This document shows, piece by piece, positions 43,819 to 52,518 of a DNA stretch of 64,000 nt. This DNA is from a bacterium (lineage in GTDB: Bacteria; Myxococcota_A; Bradymonadia; Bradymonadales; Bradymonadaceae), in contig JAUIBR010000033.1 in NCBI GenBank assembly GCA_030427705.1, forward strand, positions 1 to 64,000. The letters are read 5' to 3'. Every line of letters begins with the position of its first letter. The first letter of the stretch is position 1. The position numbers were made by a program, and so were the translations under genes. A model generated the notes under the pieces. That model saw nothing but the letters and a program-made list of their open reading frames with translations, did not search any database and was not told the origin of the DNA.

Positions 43819-45042
43819 ATGCGCGTTTTACACACATCTGATTGGCATCTCGGCGTGAGTCTGGAGACCGCCCCACGTCATGAAGAACACACGGAGTTCT
43901 TGCGTTGGCTGTACGCCGAACTTGAGGAACGCCAGATCGAAGTGCTGCTGATTAGCGGTGACGTGTACCACTACGCGCAGCCTTCAGCTGCGGCGCAGGC
44001 CGAGTTTTTTGGATTCCTGGCAAAATGCGACGGTTTGTCGTCGTTGCGGCACATCGTTGTGGTAGCCGGAAACCACGACTCGCCATCGCGGTTGGAGGCA
44101 CCCCGGCAGGTTCTCGAAACTGTGGGTGTCACGGTCATCGGAAACTTGGACGTCGACGAGTCCGGACGAGCGATTGTGCCGTTGTTTGACGGTGAAACAT
44201 GCGAAGCAGTCGTCATCGCCGTGCCATATCTTTCGGAATCACGGTTGGGAATCGCCACCACAGATAAGTCGCCCGAGGCGCTGCGTACCGCCTATCGCGC
44301 GCGTTTTGCGCAGCTCTACGATGATCTCCTGAAGACGGCACAAGCGGAACACCCCGACGTTCCAGTGTTTGCGATGGGCCATATGACGTGTGTCGATGAG
44401 TCGACGCCGGTGCAGGATGGTGATTTCAATACGCCCATTCACAGCTTCACTTCGTTGTTCGGCCTTCCAACCGACATTTTCTCGAAGTCGTATGACTATG
44501 TTGCGTTGGGGCATATCCACCGCTGCCATCAGGTCGGTGAGCGGCAGATTTGGTACAGCGGTTCTCCAGTGCCGATCAGTGTGGTTGAGGCGCGCTCGCC
44601 GCGCTATGTGCTGGTCTCCGAGATTGGTTCAGATGTGCGAACTCGGAAGGTCAAAGTTCCGCGTTGGCGTGACGTCTTCGAGATTGAGGGTGACCCGCAA
44701 GAGGTCGCGGACTTGGTTCGCACGTTGGTCTGGGAGAGCGAGTTGCCGCCGTATCTCTATCTCGATGTGCTCGTTGAACCTGGGCAACATGTCGATGTGG
44801 ATCGCTACCAGAATCTGATTGCACGCAGCTTTCCAGACGAACGGCTACCCCGAATCGTACGGTTCCGCACACGTGCGAACGTCGAGGTGCAGGAAAGCGA
44901 AGACGCGGATGACCACGCCCGTGACCTGCAAGAGATGGTTCCCGAAGACGTCTTCATTCAGATGTACCGCGCGAAATACGAGGAGCCACCTCCAGAGCGC
45001 ATCATCTCGACATTCCGCGAGCTTTTGGTGGAGGAATCATGA
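43819..45042 (+). CDS. sbcD: SbcD nuclease subunit of SbcCD (Mre11 homologue)
   Basis: 407 residues; Mn2+-dependent phosphodiesterase that, with SbcC, cleaves hairpins and processes double-strand ends. Phosphoesterase motifs: TSDWHLG (D8, H10), LLISGDVYH, VAGNHDSPSR, AMGHMT and ALGHIHRC. It overlaps sbcC by 4 bases (ATGA) in the usual order. Confidence 0.96.
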   Translation: MRVLHTSDWHLGVSLETAPRHEEHTEFLRWLYAELEERQIEVLLISGDVYHYAQPSAAAQAEFFGFLAKCDGLSSLRHIVVVAGNHDSPSRLEAPRQVLETVGVTVIGNLDVDESGRAIVPLFDGETCEAVVIAVPYLSESRLGIATTDKSPEALRTAYRARFAQLYDDLLKTAQAEHPDVPVFAMGHMTCVDESTPVQDGDFNTPIHSFTSLFGLPTDIFSKSYDYVALGHIHRCHQVGERQIWYSGSPVPISVVEARSPRYVLVSEIGSDVRTRKVKVPRWRDVFEIEGDPQEVADLVRTLVWESELPPYLYLDVLVEPGQHVDVDRYQNLIARSFPDERLPRIVRFRTRANVEVQESEDADDHARDLQEMVPEDVFIQMYRAKYEEPPPERIISTFRELLVEES

Positions 45043-48000
45043 GATTTCACCGCTTGGTCGTGGAAAACCTGAACTCGTTCTATGGCACCCACACCCTCGA
45101 CTTCGATCGAGATATCGGTGGAGCATCGGTATTCTTGATTGTGGGGCCGACAGGGTCTGGCAAATCCACGCTCCTGGATGCGATTTCGTTGGCCTTGTTT
45201 GGGCAGACGCCCCGTCTGGACCGAAAGACCGGAGCTGCAGACCGCGATGTCGCCCATATCATTTCGATGGGGACTTCAAACTCACGCGCGGAGTTGGACT
45301 TCAGCATGCGCGAGGCTGACGGCTCACGCACGATGTACAAAGCGACGTGGTCCATTCGCAGGGCGCATGACAGTCCCGATGGCGCGCCGCAGCGCCCCGA
45401 GCGCAGTCTCTACGAGCTGAAACCGGACGGACAGATAAGCCTGCTGGTAAGCGACCATCGCGCTAAGTTCTTCGACCCGCATTTCGCCAAGGTGCTAAAG
45501 GGCGTGGAAATCGAGGACTTCAAACGCAGCGTCATGCTGGCGCAGGGGGAGTTTTCGGCGTTTTTGCATAGCAGCGATTCTGAGAAAGCCAGCATCTTGG
45601 AGCGGCTTACAAATACCGAGGTCTATCGTCAGCTTGGCTCAAAAGCTGCGGCGAAACGTCGAGAGATTGAGCAAGACTGGAAGCTTAAGAACGCGCGTCT
45701 TGGCGAGTCATCGACGGCGATCGATGTCGATGTTGACCAACTCGCGGCCGATGTCACAGCGATGCAATCCGACGTGGCCAATCGACGCCAAGCGCTTGAA
45801 TCGGCGCGGACGTACCTGACCTGGGCGTCCGACCGTGAGCGATTGTCGGAAAATCTAAAAGGGGCCAAGTCCCGGTTGGCTGAAACCAGGGCACAGATTA
45901 AGGAGCGGGAATCGGATTTCGGACGGTTGGAAACAGATCGTCGACTACGACCTGCCGTGGAACCCCTGAGCCGCATTGGCGAGTCGCGCGCGGCAAAGAG
46001 TCGGATTGATGGGCAGCTGCAATCAGTTCAGGCCGAGACGAAGCGGCTAAGCGAGCTGCGTGTCGAATTGGATCGCGCGGTCAAGGAAGCGGAAGAAGCC
46101 GTACAGATAGCCAATCGCAACGAATCGGATCTGCAGCCAAAGATCGAACAAGCTGAGAAAGACCTGGCGAAGATTGAAGAGCGCGGGCTTGCGGTAGCGA
46201 AAGACGCTGAACGTCTTACGCAGCTGCTGGGGGAGCAGGCTCGATTAAGCAAAGAAGTCGCTGATAGCGAGCGACGGATTTCCGCGCTCTCTACTGAACG
46301 GCAGCAGATTCTCGAAAATCTGGAATCAGGCGGTGAAGGGACGATCGATGCGCTCAACACGATGCTAAACGACGTGCTTAGGCCGGCATTTGAAGCCTGC
46401 GAAGACCGTCGGAAAGAGCTTGGAGAACTGCAGAAGCATGTGCGTGAACTTGAGAGCTCCCATGACGAACAGACCCGATCGAACACTGCCAAACGAAAGC
46501 GGCGGGCACCTGCTCAGGCTCAGGTGACACGCCACGAGAATCGGTTGACTGAGCTCGCTGGCGAACAGCCGGAAGCGTACCGAACAGAGCTCGCGACAAA
46601 GGTCGAGTCATTGCGTCGCAAGATCGATGCTCTGAACGAGGCCACACGCCACACTGAGGCGATTGAGACCCTGCAAGCCGAACGCGAAGATGTTCACGTC
46701 ATCATCAATGACATTCGGGTTGATGTGGAGTCGATTGCCGAAGAGGAAGCGGCCATCAAGACCTTGGAGGGGGAACAGCGCGAGCTTGTGGCAACTCGTG
46801 CGGAGGCTTTGCGCTTAAACCAACAAGTGACGATGTTGGCTGAGTTGCGAGGTGAACTCCAACTTGGAGAGCCGTGCCCGTTGTGCGGCAGTCCGCTTCA
46901 TCCATTTTGCGAAAGCGACGAACTCGACAAAATTGATACAGAAGCGCGATCCGACCAGTCGAAGCTTGAAGGCGCGCTGGAGGAAGCTCGTCAGCGGCTG
47001 CGGGACACCAACCTTCGCGTCCAACAGCTTGCCGCGCACTATGTTTCAAGAACCACCTCATTACGGCATGAGGAGAGCCGGCTTGTCTCGATTTCCTCAA
47101 CTTTGGAACGCACACAGAAACAATTCGCGCGTTGCGTCGAGGAGGCGGGTTACTCGCCGCTGGAAGCGTACAAACTTCGCGAGTCCGACAACGTGGCAGC
47201 CACGATTGCGTCCTTTAGCGATCAACACGAAACGCTCGATGCCGAGTTGCTGGAGATCGACGCGGTCCGGCGTCAGTTGGAGGTCGCGCGACGCAAACTT
47301 CGTGAATTCGATGAACAGGAAGGCTCAGATTCCAATTCTGTCGAGACCGAGTTGCAGCAAGCCAAGGACCGAGTACGACGGGCTGAGGAAGAGTTGAAAC
47401 GCGCGGAATCAACCCTGAGTCAACGAAAGGCGGATCTGTCCGAGACGCTCAGTGTTTGGAACATCAACGGGCAGATTACGTCGTTCGGTGATGCGGAGAA
47501 GCTCGTGGAGAAGGCCCGAGCGGGGCACGCGGAACTCGAAAAACTGAGTTCCCGGGCGGCGCAAATCGCCGAGCAACTCACAAAACTCAACGCTGAACTT
47601 GCGCAACGGCGCCAACGAGGGCAGAAGCTGTCCGACGAGGTGAAGCAGCTCGAAGCCCAGGTCACTGCTACACGAGAGTCCATCGACGCCGACCGCAAGG
47701 GAGTCGCGGACACGCTCGGCGGGCGCGAGGCAAGCGCCCTGAAAGACGAGCTGAAACACCAACGGGAATCAGGTCAAAAGAACCTATTGCACGTCAAACA
47801 GCAACTTGCGGACCACGATGCGAAATCTGCCGACGTCAGCGCGCGCGCAGAAGCCTTGCACCAACGAATTGAAGAGTTGTCGGCGGCCGAGACGATGTGG
47901 ACCGAGACTCTTTCCGAGGTTCTGGAGACGCTCGAAGTTTCTGAGGAGGAGGCTCGCGCCCAGATTCTAGACCCGGACGTTCGTGATTCGTTGGAGCGCG

Positions 48001-48797
48001 AGAAGGCGGCGCTCGAAGAGCGGGCCACGATGTTGGAGTTGCAGGTCGCCCAGGCCGAACTCTCGATCGAAGAACACACAGACTCCAAACCTGACTTTGA
48101 CGGGCAGGTGGATTCGGCGCGAGTCGACGAGATGGCCAAGGAGTTGGATGCCGCAGTGTTGAAGCTTGGTGGTTTGAAGGAGCAGCTGGATAGAGTGCGA
48201 ACAGCCGGACTCCGCCAACAGGAGCTGTCGGCAGAGTTGAAAGCTATTGAGACCGACCTAGAGAGATGGCGCGTGGTCGCCGACCTGATCGGCGTTCGTG
48301 ATGGCACTAGCTTCAAGCTTTTCGCTCAAACGATGAACCTTCGCGGGTTGGTTGAACGCGCAAACATACGGTTGGCTGGATTGCATGCGCGATACTCGCT
48401 GGATGTGCCGGTGTCGTCCTCAAAACCGACACTCTCGTTTCTAATTCGCGACAAGTATCGCGCCGATATGGCTCGCCCGTTGTCGACGTTGTCCGGCGGC
48501 GAGACGTTCCTGGTGTCATTGGCGTTGGCGCTTGCGTTGAGTGATTATCGGCGCATTGATTTCCCGGTCGAGACACTTCTTTTGGACGAAGGATTTGGCA
48601 CGTTGGACCGGGATGCACTGCAAATGGCGTTGAGCACACTCCATCAATTACACGCCGATGGGAGCCGTCAGATTGGCATCATCAGCCACGTCGAATCACT
48701 AAAAGATATGGTGGATACGCGGATTGTTATCCAGAAGACGGGGCAGGGACGCTCGCAAATTCGCGTGGAACATGGGGCGGCGCAAAGGGTTAGCTAG
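45039..48797 (+). CDS. sbcC: SbcC ATPase subunit of SbcCD (Rad50 homologue)
   Basis: 1252 residues. Walker A VGPTGSGKST near 36, a very long coiled coil, the zinc-hook CPLCGSPLHP at about 612, signature LSGGETFL near 1150 and Walker B LLLDEGFGTLD near 1180. The length is at the upper end of the family. It tethers DNA ends and drives the SbcD nuclease. It is translationally coupled to sbcD. A Gly-rich lipoprotein gene follows after 56 bases. Confidence 0.96.
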   Translation: MRFHRLVVENLNSFYGTHTLDFDRDIGGASVFLIVGPTGSGKSTLLDAISLALFGQTPRLDRKTGAADRDVAHIISMGTSNSRAELDFSMREADGSRTMYKATWSIRRAHDSPDGAPQRPERSLYELKPDGQISLLVSDHRAKFFDPHFAKVLKGVEIEDFKRSVMLAQGEFSAFLHSSDSEKASILERLTNTEVYRQLGSKAAAKRREIEQDWKLKNARLGESSTAIDVDVDQLAADVTAMQSDVANRRQALESARTYLTWASDRERLSENLKGAKSRLAETRAQIKERESDFGRLETDRRLRPAVEPLSRIGESRAAKSRIDGQLQSVQAETKRLSELRVELDRAVKEAEEAVQIANRNESDLQPKIEQAEKDLAKIEERGLAVAKDAERLTQLLGEQARLSKEVADSERRISALSTERQQILENLESGGEGTIDALNTMLNDVLRPAFEACEDRRKELGELQKHVRELESSHDEQTRSNTAKRKRRAPAQAQVTRHENRLTELAGEQPEAYRTELATKVESLRRKIDALNEATRHTEAIETLQAEREDVHVIINDIRVDVESIAEEEAAIKTLEGEQRELVATRAEALRLNQQVTMLAELRGELQLGEPCPLCGSPLHPFCESDELDKIDTEARSDQSKLEGALEEARQRLRDTNLRVQQLAAHYVSRTTSLRHEESRLVSISSTLERTQKQFARCVEEAGYSPLEAYKLRESDNVAATIASFSDQHETLDAELLEIDAVRRQLEVARRKLREFDEQEGSDSNSVETELQQAKDRVRRAEEELKRAESTLSQRKADLSETLSVWNINGQITSFGDAEKLVEKARAGHAELEKLSSRAAQIAEQLTKLNAELAQRRQRGQKLSDEVKQLEAQVTATRESIDADRKGVADTLGGREASALKDELKHQRESGQKNLLHVKQQLADHDAKSADVSARAEALHQRIEELSAAETMWTETLSEVLETLEVSEEEARAQILDPDVRDSLEREKAALEERATMLELQVAQAELSIEEHTDSKPDFDGQVDSARVDEMAKELDAAVLKLGGLKEQLDRVRTAGLRQQELSAELKAIETDLERWRVVADLIGVRDGTSFKLFAQTMNLRGLVERANIRLAGLHARYSLDVPVSSSKPTLSFLIRDKYRADMARPLSTLSGGETFLVSLALALALSDYRRIDFPVETLLLDEGFGTLDRDALQMALSTLHQLHADGSRQIGIISHVESLKDMVDTRIVIQKTGQGRSQIRVEHGAAQRVS

Positions 48798-48853
48798 GGT
48801 TTGACCGATTCTCGCTACCCATTTAATCTCGAAGTAACTCGATTGGAAAGTAG

Positions 48854-50476
48854 ATGAAGGCATTCTCCGTTACAGCGTTGTGTTTGGTCGCACTATCGTT
48901 GGTCGCTTGTAGTGACGACGGTCCTTCTCTGATCGGCGAGAACAACGAGAACAACGCCAACAACGTCAACAATTCAAACAACGCCAACAACGTTAACAAT
49001 CGCGTCACGAATAACGTGAACTTCCCTGATGACGATATGGGCGTGCCAGACCTCGGTGAATGCAGCGAGGACCGGGAAGATGTTCCAGACGAGTTTTTCT
49101 TCGACGCAAACTGCGATGGCATCGATGGAGACGAATCACAGTCCGTGTTTGTGGCCACCTACGGCGACGACGCTAACCCTGGAACCAAATCACTGCCGAA
49201 ACTGACAATCGCTGCGGGACTTGAAGCGGCGCAGGCAGAAGGCAAATCGTGGGTATTGGTGGGGGAGAGTCTCCACGAATCGGACGGGATCGAGCTTGTT
49301 GAGGGCATCGGAATCGCCGGCGGCTACGGCTTTGGTTGGGACCGTGATGGGCGGGCGAAGACTTCTATACGGGGTGGAAATCCGGCGATTGTAGGCCGAA
49401 ACATCACGGCCTTCACGCCGTTGTTAGGTTTTGAGGTGACACCCACTGACATGCCAGAGCCCGGATCAACCGTCATCACAATCCTTCTAGAATCGAGTCC
49501 AGGTGTCGTGATCTCCGACGTTCGAATCGTTGGCGGAACCGGCGGGGACGGAGCGGATGGTGCCGCAGGTGCCACTGGGGCGAATGGTAACCCCGGGGCT
49601 CCAGGCGGCAATGCACCCAAGGACAACGGCGGGGTTCTTGGCCTCGAATGCCGAGGGCAAAACTCACCACCCGATCCCGGCGCAGGCGGCGAAGATGCTT
49701 GTGGTGGTGCGGGAGGCCAGGGCGGAGCCGGCGGAGGCAGTGGATTCGAGAATCAGTCGGGAGACGACGGCGGCGACGGCGACCAGGGAGCAGAAGGCGG
49801 TGCCAAAGGTGGCGCGAGCACCCCTGGATTCACCGGCGACAACGGCATGTCCGGCGGTACGGGCGGTCCTGGGACCGGTGGCGACGACAGTGGTTCATTT
49901 GAAGGCGCCATGTGGGTCGGTGTTAGTGGAACTGATGGCGAGCCAGGTATACCCGGGGGCGGCGCTGGCGGCGGCGGTGGCGGCGGCGGTGGAGATGGAA
50001 GTCTTCCATTCAATCCGTGTGCATCCTGGGGCGGTGCTGGCGGCGGTGGCGGCGGAGGCGGCTGCGGCGGTGAAGGCGGTGGCGGAGGCCAAGCTGGCGG
50101 CGCTTCGGTTGGTTTGATGCTCTTGGATAGCACCATCACCATTCGGGATTGCACGATTCTTGGCGGCCAGGGCGGCCGCGGCGGGGCCGGTGGAATGGGC
50201 GGAAACGGCGGTATGGGCGGCGAAGGCGCCAACGGCGGAAACGAGGAAGAAAACTCCGGCAAGGGCGGCAAAGGCGGCCGTGGCGGGGTCGGAGGCCGCG
50301 GTGGACAAGGCGGCGGCGGCGCTGGTGGTCCCTCGATTGCGTTGTATTCAGATACGGTCGTCAACCCAGTCGCGACGGATGTCACGATGGGAACCGCAGG
50401 TACGGGCGGACTGGCAGGTGGCGCGGAAGGACAGGGCGCGGATAGCTACTCAGCTACCATCGTGATGCCCCAGTAG
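48854..50476 (+). CDS. Gly-rich repeat lipoprotein with Asn-rich linker and DUF1565-like domain
   Basis: 540 residues. Lipobox LVAC (Cys 19), then an Asn-Asn-X linker at about 30-56 (NNENNANNVNNSNNANNVNN), an acidic part ending DANCDGIDGDES (a MopE-like metal-binding pattern), a DUF1565-like start VFVATYGDDANPGT, and then from about 227 a Gly-rich repeat region (GG.GG. and GA.GA patterns) mixed with beta-helix-like strands (TITIRDCTILGG). It should be an outer-surface lipoprotein. The Gly-rich part is collagen- or PE-PGRS-like and probably structural or adhesive. Confidence 0.86.
   Translation: MKAFSVTALCLVALSLVACSDDGPSLIGENNENNANNVNNSNNANNVNNRVTNNVNFPDDDMGVPDLGECSEDREDVPDEFFFDANCDGIDGDESQSVFVATYGDDANPGTKSLPKLTIAAGLEAAQAEGKSWVLVGESLHESDGIELVEGIGIAGGYGFGWDRDGRAKTSIRGGNPAIVGRNITAFTPLLGFEVTPTDMPEPGSTVITILLESSPGVVISDVRIVGGTGGDGADGAAGATGANGNPGAPGGNAPKDNGGVLGLECRGQNSPPDPGAGGEDACGGAGGQGGAGGGSGFENQSGDDGGDGDQGAEGGAKGGASTPGFTGDNGMSGGTGGPGTGGDDSGSFEGAMWVGVSGTDGEPGIPGGGAGGGGGGGGGDGSLPFNPCASWGGAGGGGGGGGCGGEGGGGGQAGGASVGLMLLDSTITIRDCTILGGQGGRGGAGGMGGNGGMGGEGANGGNEEENSGKGGKGGRGGVGGRGGQGGGGAGGPSIALYSDTVVNPVATDVTMGTAGTGGLAGGAEGQGADSYSATIVMPQ
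48941..49021 (+). repeat. Asn-codon tandem repeat (lipoprotein linker)
   Basis: Repeats of about 9 bases (AAC AAC plus a variable codon: NN-E, NN-A, NN-V, NN-S) encode the linker after the lipidated Cys. The same kind of linker starts in the last gene of the window. Confidence 0.8.
49532..50330 (+). repeat. Gly-codon-rich repeat region
   Basis: About 800 bases dominated by GGC/GGT/GGA codons within the lipoprotein gene. It is prone to slippage and to false antisense open frames (Pro-rich on the minus strand). Confidence 0.85.
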
Positions 50477-50478
50477 AA

Positions 50479-51237
50479 TCAGTCCGAGAACTTCTTCTTA
50501 AGATCGGCGAGGTCATCGTCGGTCTTTTTCTTTTTCTCCATTTTGCCAAAGATCTCTTCGAGCTCGCGTTTTCGGGGGTCGATGACGTCGTCCAGCGAAA
50601 GGTCTCGCATGGCTTCGATGCTCGCCTCCATCTCATTGATCTTGGAGGCCATCCGGTCGAATGCGCGGAATGTCCGCTCGGATTCTTCACCTGAAACGTC
50701 TTCGTCAGAACTCGATGAGCTTGACCCACTGGCCGTCGAGCTTCGTGGAGCGCTGGAACTTCCGCCGTCTTTGTCGCGCATGCGACGACGCATCTCAGCA
50801 TCCCATCCAGACTCAGACCGCGTATCGCCTGACGAACTTGAACGGGAGTTCTCCATTCGGCCGCGTGTTCCCTGGAGTTTCACCTCAAGCGCTTCAAGTG
50901 CCCGTGTGATGTCCTTCTGATATGCACGAAGCTCATCAAGTTCGTCGCGAAGCCGGTCCGCGTCACCAAGCGCTTTGTTCTTCATGATGAGTGCTTCACG
51001 AGCCAGCTCCTCATCACCATTTTTCAGCGCGAGCACAGCGCGATCTTCCCAGCGGTCAACTTTGGCGCGGGCCTCACGAATCTGCTCGATGAGTCGCTTT
51101 TCATTTCGGCGTAGCTCGATCTGCTGCCGCTTTGCGTCACGCAGCGAACTTTCCATTTCTTTCATCGGTCCGCGTCCACGGCCGATATCAGAGATTTCGG
51201 AGCGAACGAGTAAGTTGATGCGGTCGAGAATGCTCAT
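50479..51237 (-). CDS. Second PspA/IM30-like protein with Ser-rich insert
   Basis: 252 residues. The N-terminal helix and coiled coil (MSILDRINLLVRSEISDI ... EIREARAKVDRWEDRAVLALKNGDEELAREALIMK) match PspA. Residues about 130-185 are a Ser/Asp/Glu-rich disordered insert (SGSSSSSSDED) not seen in the PspA encoded at 40301. The C-terminus is a short helical tail (DDDLADLKKKFSD). It overlaps the YhaM-like gene upstream by 4 bases (ATGA) and converges with the Gly-rich lipoprotein across a 2-base gap. Confidence 0.88.
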   Translation of the reverse strand: MSILDRINLLVRSEISDIGRGRGPMKEMESSLRDAKRQQIELRRNEKRLIEQIREARAKVDRWEDRAVLALKNGDEELAREALIMKNKALGDADRLRDELDELRAYQKDITRALEALEVKLQGTRGRMENSRSSSSGDTRSESGWDAEMRRRMRDKDGGSSSAPRSSTASGSSSSSSDEDVSGEESERTFRAFDRMASKINEMEASIEAMRDLSLDDVIDPRKRELEEIFGKMEKKKKTDDDLADLKKKFSD

Positions 51238-52331
51238 GAGTCCGTTCTCTCAAAGAGGTCCAAGTTGACGGGCGGCTGCTGCGCCACAGCGTCCGGTTTT
51301 GCGACACCCGGTCCTAGTAAGTCATCCTGCGCGAACTCAGGGTTGTCTTCCCAAGATGATTTGCCGCGCACATGAAGGCTGCCCCCTAAAGAACGCGAAT
51401 ACTTGGTCCAATATTCGCCTCCCTGTGACTCGGTGTCGTTTCGGAGATTCCAACATAGATTGAGGCGACTGTCGATCATGTCGATATGGTGGAGCAATAT
51501 CGCCTCTGCGGTCTGGGGCACCACAGGTGAACCATACTCCAGCTGACCGTGATGGCTCAGCACGAGGTGTTTCAATTGCAGGACCAGATCTGACGGGATC
51601 GGAGTTGGGCAGCGTTTCGCATATTCTTCGACCCAACCCGCACCGATGGCGATATGCCCAACAAGGCGACCATCGGTGGAGTACGTGGTGTCACGTTGGA
51701 AATCGAGTTCGATACACTTTCCGATGTCATGTAGAACGCAGCCTGCCACGACGAGGTCGACGTTGACCAATCCCGGATAGTATCGAGCGTAATGTTCGCT
51801 GAGGTGCACTCCAGCGCGCGCCATTGATAGGCAGTGCTCAAGCAATCCGGCGCGATAGGCGTGGTGATTCTTCATCGCAGCCGGGGCCTGCATTAAAGCA
51901 GCTCGGATCGGGCGGTCCTGCAGAATCAGCATCAACAACTCTCTGAGCGCGTCGGAACGCACGTTGGATTCGATGAGCGTGCAAAGCTGGGCGTACAGGT
52001 CTTCGGCCTTCCACCGGCTATGCGCGAAGAAATCCGCGAGATCGATGTCGGACTCTTCCATGATCTCTGCATCGTGGATGTTCAACACGAGCTCGCCGTG
52101 AAAGCGTTCGACTTCTCCGCGAACCGCGATGAAATCGTCCTTTTCGAACCGGGAACCGATTGATTCCACATCGTCCCATACCCGCGCAGTGACTGCGCCG
52201 GTGCGGTCTTGCAACACGAGCGCGAGGTAGTTGTGACCATCGCGACTTGTCTTCGTTTGTTTGCTTACGACCAGGAAAACCGTCTGCACAAAATCAGATT
52301 CCTGCAGTTCTTCTGAATAGACCTTCGACAT
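51234..52331 (-). CDS. YhaM-like 3'-5' exoribonuclease (OB-fold and HD domain)
   Basis: 365 residues. An OB-fold nucleic-acid-binding domain at about 10-95 (DRTGAVTARVWDD ... FIAVRGEVERFHGELVLNI) and an HD domain at about 155-310 with HHAYRAGLLEH, CVLHDIGK (H201, D202) and LSHHGQLEYGSP. This is the plan of the YhaM/CBF1 nuclease, which degrades single-stranded RNA. The ATG at 52331 follows GGAG with a 7-base spacer; the 17-codon extension is not supported. It is co-transcribed with the PspA-like gene. Confidence 0.9.
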   Translation of the reverse strand: MSKVYSEELQESDFVQTVFLVVSKQTKTSRDGHNYLALVLQDRTGAVTARVWDDVESIGSRFEKDDFIAVRGEVERFHGELVLNIHDAEIMEESDIDLADFFAHSRWKAEDLYAQLCTLIESNVRSDALRELLMLILQDRPIRAALMQAPAAMKNHHAYRAGLLEHCLSMARAGVHLSEHYARYYPGLVNVDLVVAGCVLHDIGKCIELDFQRDTTYSTDGRLVGHIAIGAGWVEEYAKRCPTPIPSDLVLQLKHLVLSHHGQLEYGSPVVPQTAEAILLHHIDMIDSRLNLCWNLRNDTESQGGEYWTKYSRSLGGSLHVRGKSSWEDNPEFAQDDLLGPGVAKPDAVAQQPPVNLDLFERTDS

Positions 52332-52518
52332 GCTCCGTCTCCACGCATGAGAACAATCACAAAGTACAGCGGTAATGAGCATTTCCGCATGCTTACTTTA
52401 TCGAACAGGAACATTCCAGCGTTGCAGAGATGTTGAAGACTTTGGAAACGTTGAAATCCCGCTGCCTCGTGGCACAATGACCTCGCCTAGGCGGGGCCGG
52501 GAGAAATTGGACCGGTTC

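Noticed and set aside
48941-49021. CRISPR-like short repeats
   Set aside because: The 9-base units are in frame and code for the Asn linker; there are no unique spacers.
49753-50385. 210-codon Pro-rich open frame on the minus strand
   Set aside because: Reverse complement of Gly codons gives Pro codons; it is a by-product of the Gly-rich lipoprotein.
52375-52518. Longer N-terminus for the TM kinase
   Set aside because: The extra 48 codons look non-coding and no ribosome site supports the upstream ATGs.
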